This document shows, piece by piece, positions 59,158 to 64,000 of a stretch of DNA of 64,000 nt (its first letter is position 1; each line of letters opens with the position of its first letter). A program made the translations under genes and the position numbers. This DNA comes from Ancrocorticia sp047501485 (GTDB taxonomy: Bacteria; Actinomycetota; Actinomycetes; Actinomycetales; Actinomycetaceae), in assembly GCA_047501485.1 (NCBI GenBank), contig JAZDRN010000002.1:224136-288135 (forward strand). Reading direction: 5' to 3'. The notes under the pieces are model-generated. The model was not told where the DNA came from, made no database searches, and worked only from the letters and a program-made list of their open reading frames with translations.

Positions 59158-59189
59158 GGTCCCGCGGTACCCGATGACACCGCGGGACC
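59158..59189 (-). terminator. Hairpin terminator after the FilP-like gene
   Basis: GGTCCCGCGGT and its exact complement (11 bp) with a 10-base loop, 35 bases after the stop at 59224 on the minus strand. It may act in both directions. Confidence 0.65.
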
Positions 59190-59223
59190 AAGTGGCTGGG
59201 ACCGGAGGCCCAGCAGCCGCGTC

Positions 59224-60423
59224 TTACTGCTGCGGCTGGGCTTCTTCGGTGGGCTCCTCCGGCTGATCCGTGGGCTCGTTGTTGTCCGAGGCCGCCCCGA
59301 GAATCGAATTCAACGTGATGCCGTTGTCGGAGTTGGCCAGCAACGCCCTCATGTCTTCCACATAGGAGGAAAGCGCTGTGCGCTGGTCCTCCAAGGCCGC
59401 CAGATGCTGTTCGGCCTCCGAGGTGCGGGCGTCCGCCTCGTTCTGCGCCTCCGTACGCACCCGGCGAGCGTCCTCGCGAGCGAGCGCCAGGATCCTGTCG
59501 GCTTCCTCGCGGGCCGAGTTCAATTGCTCGGAGGCGTCCTCCTGTGAGGAAGCCGTCAGTGACTCGGCACGTTCGATTGCCTCGGCCAGACGTTTCTCGG
59601 CTGCCTCGGCTCGCGTTTCGGCATCGGAGATCATGGCCTCGGTCTTCTGGCGGGCCTCCGTGTCTGCGGCTGCCAGAGTCTCAGCTGCATCCCGTCTCTT
59701 ATCCGCGATCTCCCTGTCAGCCTCGGCGCGCAGGGCCGCGACCTGCTCGTTCGCCTCGGTCTGGATTCGGTTGACTTCGCGTTCGGTCTCCGCCCGCAGG
59801 CGTGAGACCTCTTCCTCGGCGCTTGTGCGCAGCTCGGTGAGTTCGGCCTCTTCCCTCATGCGACGCTCCTCGATGTCGTGTGCTGTTTGCGCCTGGAGCG
59901 AAGATGCCTCCGACGTCGCGCGCAAACGGATCTGCTCGGCTTGACGGGTGGCGGCGGCAACGGTCTCATCGGCTGCGAGCTGCGCGTTCTTCGTCAGCGC
60001 CGCCACCTCTGCCTCGGTGGAAGAGCGCAGTTTCTCGGCAACGCTATAGGCATTGGAGAGAGTGTCCTGGGCCTCGGTCTCGGCTGAACGGGTGAGCTCG
60101 TCGGCGCTCTTGTGTGCGCGTGAGATAATCGCCTTTGCGTCGGCGTTCGCGCGGGTCATGACCTCCAATGCCTGCTGTTCGGTGGAGCGGAGGAGACGTT
60201 CCACGCGCGAACCGAGACTGGCGTAGGAGGGGCGATCGTGCTCGCGAAGCTGCTCTTGCGCCTCTGCCAATTCACCGGAGAGCCGAAGAATTCGAGCGTC
60301 GAGTCCCGCCACCTGCGAACGGGTCTCGGATAGGGCGGATTCCAACGCGTGAATCTGCTGGTCAACCTGAGCGCGGTCATACCCGCGCCTGACGATAGGG
60401 AACTGGGGGTTATCATCGATCAT
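59224..60423 (-). CDS. FilP/Scy-like coiled-coil (DivIVA-related) cytoskeletal protein
   Basis: A 399-residue protein that is almost entirely coiled coil. Residues about 8-60 (FPIVRRGYDRAQVDQQI and following) recall the DivIVA N-terminus. Long Ala/Glu/Arg heptads continue to about residue 370, and a Pro/Glu/Gln-rich tail ends QPQQ. In Streptomyces, FilP and Scy, encoded near nucS, organise tip growth with DivIVA; orthology is inferred from architecture and neighbourhood. AGAAAGG precedes the ATG. Confidence 0.78.
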   Translation of the reverse strand: MIDDNPQFPIVRRGYDRAQVDQQIHALESALSETRSQVAGLDARILRLSGELAEAQEQLREHDRPSYASLGSRVERLLRSTEQQALEVMTRANADAKAIISRAHKSADELTRSAETEAQDTLSNAYSVAEKLRSSTEAEVAALTKNAQLAADETVAAATRQAEQIRLRATSEASSLQAQTAHDIEERRMREEAELTELRTSAEEEVSRLRAETEREVNRIQTEANEQVAALRAEADREIADKRRDAAETLAAADTEARQKTEAMISDAETRAEAAEKRLAEAIERAESLTASSQEDASEQLNSAREEADRILALAREDARRVRTEAQNEADARTSEAEQHLAALEDQRTALSSYVEDMRALLANSDNGITLNSILGAASDNNEPTDQPEEPTEEAQPQQ

Positions 60424-60675
60424 GACGGGCCTTTCTCAGGGAATATGGTGAGACTCTTCCGGATTCTTCTCTAATTCTCCACAATAGTGAGATGGGATAA
60501 AACTCCATGACTACCGTGACGGAGCTAACCGAAAAAAGACAGGGCGACGCGGTATCGTTATGAAAACGTTACCTTGTATCTCTGACGATTCTTGCCGCGC
60601 GCAAGATCATAGAACCATCGGTCGCGCCGCGGCCATGTCCGAACCGGCCGTGCAGCGGTTGACGAGAGGGAAAAC

Positions 60676-61914
60676 ATGCGAAGGATTGCCAGCGTAGCTC
60701 TGGCTACATTTGGGCTTGTCGCCGCGCTCATCGGCGTCGGTCTGATGACGATCTGGGCCCCTGGCTCCAAGGTGACGGCGTCAGCAGCAGCGCCCGATGC
60801 CGCGTTCATCCAAACGGATCCCGGCGTCATAGATCTGGTGGGGCCCGAGGTCACCATCACCGCCGAGGCGGAGGGCGACGCCGATGTGACGCTTGCCTTC
60901 GGTCTCTCGGGCGACGTCGCCGCGTGGAGTGATGGTCTGAATGTCGCGACGGTCACCGGCCTGCAGGATTGGGACAATCTGGATGTCGCCACCGGCGACG
61001 ACCCGGAGGCCTCGCCGAGCGCGTCCCCCTCGGACAGCGCAGAACCCTCGACCCCCGCCGCAGAACCCTCGACCCCCGCCGAAGGCGAGGAAGGCGAGCA
61101 GACCGAGGAAGTCGATCCGAACGTCGCCAAGCTGGCGGACTCGGACATGTGGATCATGACGGAGGAGGGCTCCGGGAAGATCTCGGTGTCCTACCGCGTG
61201 GCCGACGCCGGCGCAATCTCCCTCATCGCCACCAGCTCCGATGGCCATGCTCCCAAGCTCACACTGGAATGGGATCGTAGCCTCAGCAACTCCTACGCAA
61301 TGCCGATCATCGTCATCGGCGTCCTGGTTGCGCTCATCGGTATCCTCCTGCTCGTGCTCGATATTCAGCAGCGTCGTCGTGACGCCGAGCGCAAGGCGGC
61401 CCGCGATCGGCGCGTGGATCGCAAGGCGACGCGCGCCGCGGCGGAGACCAGCGTGTTGGCCAAGGTCGAGCCCGGTGACGCGGCCGCGGCGGATGGGGCC
61501 CCTGAGAGCCGTGGGGAGCAGGATATGACCACGGGCCATGCCTTCGGCGCAGGTATTCTTCCCTCCAGTCTCAGCGCAGAGGAGTTCCGGAATCGGGAGC
61601 TCTCCGACGAGGATCGGATCGTGCTGGGGAACGAGGCCAAATCCGGCGAAGCAGCAGCCGACAGCGAAGGCGGAGATGAGGAACCGCAGGATTCCGCCGT
61701 GGAAGGCTCGCAGGATGCCGATGCCTCTGACGTTGATCCGACGTCCTGGGTGCTCCGCGATGCACCGGGTGCCGTTCCGGGCCAAGACACACTGAACGCT
61801 CCTTCGACGGGAGAGGATCTCGTTTCTGATGACGGTTCACCTGACGACAACGAGAATGCTTCCCCCGATGAGAACACAGAGAACACCGAGGACGAGGAGA
61901 ACACCAATGCGTAA
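60676..61914 (+). CDS. Bitopic membrane protein, function unknown
   Basis: A 412-residue protein. One N-terminal membrane segment is at about residues 5-28. The extracellular region is beta-rich, with a linker bearing the duplicated unit EPSTPA. A second membrane segment at about 212-235 leads to a basic stretch (RRRDAERKAARDRRVDRK) and a long, very acidic disordered tail. No enzyme motif is visible. GAGAGGGA precedes the ATG. The last 8 bases overlap the lipoprotein gene, so the two are coupled. Confidence 0.75.
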   Translation: MRRIASVALATFGLVAALIGVGLMTIWAPGSKVTASAAAPDAAFIQTDPGVIDLVGPEVTITAEAEGDADVTLAFGLSGDVAAWSDGLNVATVTGLQDWDNLDVATGDDPEASPSASPSDSAEPSTPAAEPSTPAEGEEGEQTEEVDPNVAKLADSDMWIMTEEGSGKISVSYRVADAGAISLIATSSDGHAPKLTLEWDRSLSNSYAMPIIVIGVLVALIGILLLVLDIQQRRRDAERKAARDRRVDRKATRAAAETSVLAKVEPGDAAAADGAPESRGEQDMTTGHAFGAGILPSSLSAEEFRNRELSDEDRIVLGNEAKSGEAAADSEGGDEEPQDSAVEGSQDADASDVDPTSWVLRDAPGAVPGQDTLNAPSTGEDLVSDDGSPDDNENASPDENTENTEDEENTNA

Positions 61915-62917
61915 GTATCGCGCGCTTGCCCTTGCCATGGGCGCCGCACTTGCTCTCTCTGCCTGCGGGAACGACGAGGAGGTTCCGAGCCCCTCGGCGG
62001 CACCCGTCGAGGCTCGTCCCGCCATCTCGACCGAACGCTTCGCCGACGCTCAGAATTCGATCTTCGAGTCCGTTGAGGAAGCCGATGCGGAGATGGACAG
62101 CGATGCGCTGAGCGCTCGTACCGTCGGGCCTTTCACGCAGATCCGATCCGCCGAGTATCAGCTGAAGGAGATCCTCGCGGATAGCTACGGGCTGGAACGG
62201 ATCTCGAGTTCCCCCGTGCAGACTGTCATCTCACCGGCCGGCGAATATCCGCATTCGGCCATATCGATCATGGACGCCCCACAAGGGTCCAACCTTCAGA
62301 CCATCGACGTCTTCCAGCAGAATTCGGCCCGTGATAACTGGGCTCTATGGGGAGTGCTCGATATCCTCCCCGGTGCCACCATTCCCGCCCTGGCCGTCTC
62401 GGACGGCAGCGGGCAGCCGGTGGATGCCGAATCCGCTGAAGGCCTGGTGGCAAGTCCGAAAGAGGTGCTAGAGGCCTACTCGTCGCTCAGTGAGACCGGC
62501 TCCGACTCCAAGGATCTGAACTTCTTGGACGATCGCCTGCGCCAGACGCTTCGGGGCGGGAAGGAAGCCAATATCGCCGCGGTGGAAGGCGCCGGTGAGG
62601 TCGAAATGCTGTACACGCCGGGTGAGGAGGGCATCGTCTCCTTCGCCACCGACGACGGCGGTGCGCTGGTCGTAGGCCAGATGGACTTCAACACCAAGAT
62701 CCACGTGACGACCGAAGGAGCCACCATCAAGCTCGGCTCGACCATCGGCACACTGGGCACGGGCGAAGCTGGCGGCGAAATCGAGGTGAGTGGAACCCTG
62801 GAGGCGAACTACACTGTCTTAGTAGCTTTCCATGTACCGGCCGCGGACTCCGACGATGACGCAATTCAGGTTGTTGGGGCCAGCGATCCGATACTCCTCA
62901 GCGTGAAGAACGGATAG
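61907..62917 (+). CDS. Lipoprotein, function unknown
   Basis: A 336-residue secreted lipoprotein. The signal peptide MRKYRALALAMGAALALSAC ends at a lipobox (LSAC), giving a lipidated Cys20. The mature part is acidic with no recognised domain. The C-terminal third looks beta-rich (GALVVGQMDFNTKIHVTTEG). GAGGAGA lies nine bases before the ATG inside the previous gene. It is followed two bases later by the YbbN-like gene. Confidence 0.8.
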   Translation: MRKYRALALAMGAALALSACGNDEEVPSPSAAPVEARPAISTERFADAQNSIFESVEEADAEMDSDALSARTVGPFTQIRSAEYQLKEILADSYGLERISSSPVQTVISPAGEYPHSAISIMDAPQGSNLQTIDVFQQNSARDNWALWGVLDILPGATIPALAVSDGSGQPVDAESAEGLVASPKEVLEAYSSLSETGSDSKDLNFLDDRLRQTLRGGKEANIAAVEGAGEVEMLYTPGEEGIVSFATDDGGALVVGQMDFNTKIHVTTEGATIKLGSTIGTLGTGEAGGEIEVSGTLEANYTVLVAFHVPAADSDDDAIQVVGASDPILLSVKNG

Positions 62918-62919
62918 TA

Positions 62920-63840
62920 ATGACGCAGCCTCTGGGTAGTTCAATGTACGGTGCGGTTGATCTGTCAGCCATCGGCGGCGGGAGCGCTGCTCCCGGGGCG
63001 GCGCCTGCTTCCGGCGTGGTCTCGGGCCCCTATGTGCTCGACGTGACTCCGGATAATCTCCGCACCGTCCTGGAGACCTCCGCGGGGGTTCCCGTCGTTC
63101 TCGTGTTCGTCGCCGACAATGTCGAGCAGTCTATGTCTCTGGCCAGGCAACTCGAGGCGCTCGCGAGAGAGGCTCAGGGGCACTTCCAGCTGGGAAAGGT
63201 GGATTCCGTCTCCCACCCGGAGGTTGCGCAGGCCTTTGGCGTAGCGGGGATTCCCTCAGCGGTCGCCGTGATGCAGGGCCAGCCGATTCCTCTGTTCCAG
63301 GGCATGCCCCAGGAGGGGGAGCTGGCTCCGCTTATCAACCGTGTAATGGAAGCCGCTCACCAGAACGGTTTGAACGGTGTGCTCGACGGCGCCGAGGAAG
63401 CGGAGGTTCAGGCTCCTGAACGGCCTCCTCACCAGGCTGCCGGTCTGGATGCCCTGGACGCGGGCGATATCGACAGGGCTCATGCCGAGTTCACCCAGGC
63501 GATCAAGGACAATCCGGGCGATTCGGAGTCCAAGGTCATGCTGGCACAGGTGGAGTTGCTGCAGCGAGTGCGCACCTACGAGGATCCAGTGGCTCTGCTT
63601 CAGAAGGCTGGACAGGCGGATCTCGGTGACATCGACCTGCATCTGGCAGCCGCCGATATCGAATGCTACAGCCGGCACGCTGACTCCGCTTTCACGCGGC
63701 TTATCGATGTGATTCGTGTGACGTCGGGCAAGGAACGAGACAGGGTGCGTGAGCGCCTGCTCGAGCTGTTCGAGATCGTGGGAGCGGACGACCCAAGCGT
63801 GGGAGCGGCGCGCCGAGCGCTTGCATCAGCCCTGTTCTGA
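62920..63840 (+). CDS. YbbN-like thioredoxin-fold/TPR co-chaperone
   Basis: A 306-residue protein. A thioredoxin fold spans about residues 40-145 (VPVVLVFVADNVEQSMSLAR). The CxxC active site is missing, with DNVEQS in its place, so it is not an oxidoreductase. VAGIPSAVAVMQGQPI contains the cis-Pro region. The rest (about 170-300) is TPR-like (GLDALDAGDIDRAHAEFTQA). YbbN/CnoX proteins aid chaperones; the role here is inferred. ATG at 62920. Confidence 0.88.
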   Translation: MTQPLGSSMYGAVDLSAIGGGSAAPGAAPASGVVSGPYVLDVTPDNLRTVLETSAGVPVVLVFVADNVEQSMSLARQLEALAREAQGHFQLGKVDSVSHPEVAQAFGVAGIPSAVAVMQGQPIPLFQGMPQEGELAPLINRVMEAAHQNGLNGVLDGAEEAEVQAPERPPHQAAGLDALDAGDIDRAHAEFTQAIKDNPGDSESKVMLAQVELLQRVRTYEDPVALLQKAGQADLGDIDLHLAAADIECYSRHADSAFTRLIDVIRVTSGKERDRVRERLLELFEIVGADDPSVGAARRALASALF

Positions 63841-63859
63841 TCCCATTTCTGCTTCGTAC

Positions 63860-63918
63860 GGGGAGGGGCCCCCCGGCGCCCCCCGGGCGGGCGGGGGCCC
63901 CCCCCCCCCCCCCCCCCC
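63860..63918. repeat. G/C homopolymer region ending in a 21-base C tract
   Basis: Blocks of G and C are followed by five G and then 21 C (63898-63918), between the YbbN-like gene and the next start. Such a tract is prone to slippage and to sequencing error. Confidence 0.8.
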
Positions 63919-63923
63919 GACGC

Positions 63924-63929
63924 TAGGCT
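63924..63929 (+). promoter_or_regulatory. -10-like TAGGCT box 7 bases before the GTG at 63937
   Basis: It lies five bases after the C tract and fits a leaderless start. The tract would occupy the spacer between -10 and -35. Confidence 0.45.
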
Positions 63930-63936
63930 TGGGTCC

Positions 63937-64000
63937 GTGAGTGAGAACGTAAAGGCCGCACACCCGGCCACGCAGGCAGACGACACCCCCGAGCAGATCC
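63937..64000 (+). CDS. Start of a further gene, cut by window end
   Basis: GTG opens a frame of 21 codons to the window end: VSENVKAAHPATQADDTPEQ, then I. The DTPEQ stretch recalls N-termini of actinobacterial lysyl-tRNA synthetases, but too little is visible for an assignment. Confidence 0.45.
   Translation, partial: MSENVKAAHPATQADDTPEQI

Noticed and set aside
59378..59944. Ser/Ala/Arg-rich ORF antisense to the FilP-like gene
   Set aside because: It is produced by the coiled-coil codons on the other strand.

Overview
The window is GC-rich chromosomal DNA from an actinobacterium. Evidence: an actinobacterial 2-oxoglutarate dehydrogenase/decarboxylase fusion (KgdA), NucS, a SigH/RshA pair with a SigR-type promoter, bL37, a BldC-like regulator, many GTG starts, and a gene order argS-lysA-hom-thrC-thrB-rho-rpmE-prfA-prmC-sua5-wecA-atpI-atpBEFHAGDC-DUF2550-nucS that matches the order known from Mycobacterium and relatives. 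A type I AroD and the small protein set suggest the Actinomycetales (Actinomyces/Schaalia/Trueperella-like), but the genus is an inference. Almost all of the window is housekeeping DNA; the accessory parts are few.

Layout. 1-2.6 kb: 3' part of secA with a strong terminator. 2.8-8.4 kb: Rv3235-like and LysM proteins, a conserved hypothetical, a BldC-like DNA-binding protein, a SAF protein plus CpaE/Ssd-like ATPase, and a DUF6912 protein. 8.5-12.7 kb: sbcC-sbcD. 12.8-14.4 kb: a YehR/DUF1307-type lipoprotein gene interrupted by one amber codon, then a phosphoribosyltransferase. 14.4-18.2 kb: a tightly overlapped leftward operon doxX-aroA-rsgA-hisN. 18.5-19.5 kb: sigH-rshA, preceded by a SigH-type promoter. 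19.9-21.6 kb: an AT-richer AlbA/Schlafen-type gene that looks acquired. 22 kb: the 24-residue ribosomal protein bL37. 22.4-26.9 kb: an SGNH-like protein with altered active-site positions and kgd. 27.2-29.7 kb: two overlapping CNNM/CorC genes behind a palindromic leader. 30-32.6 kb: M23 peptidase, glycerophosphodiesterase, YchJ. 32.9 kb: tRNA-Arg(CCG), divergent from argS.

33.2-57.4 kb holds the conserved block of argS, lysine/threonine synthesis, rho, translation factors and the complete F1Fo ATP synthase operon, then DUF2550 and nucS. It is interrupted between lysA and hom by a DUF559 nuclease-like gene lying between two near-identical 84-bp direct repeats, followed by aroD. A third copy of the repeat core lies at 22.2 kb. 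57.4-64 kb: nagA, a small Cys/His protein, a FilP/Scy-like coiled-coil protein, a three-gene cell-envelope set (membrane protein, lipoprotein, YbbN-like) and the start of a further gene after a 21-base C tract.

Functionally, gene overlaps (ATGA, GTGA, TGATG) tie many genes into operons. Several genes have a -10-like TANNNT box 6-8 bases before the start and no Shine-Dalgarno, which suggests leaderless mRNAs. The observations most worth following are the repeat family around the DUF559 gene, the amber-interrupted lipoprotein gene, the palindromic leader of the CNNM pair, an unexplained 15-bp-stem hairpin between tRNA-Arg and argS, and the SGNH-like protein with altered catalytic positions.
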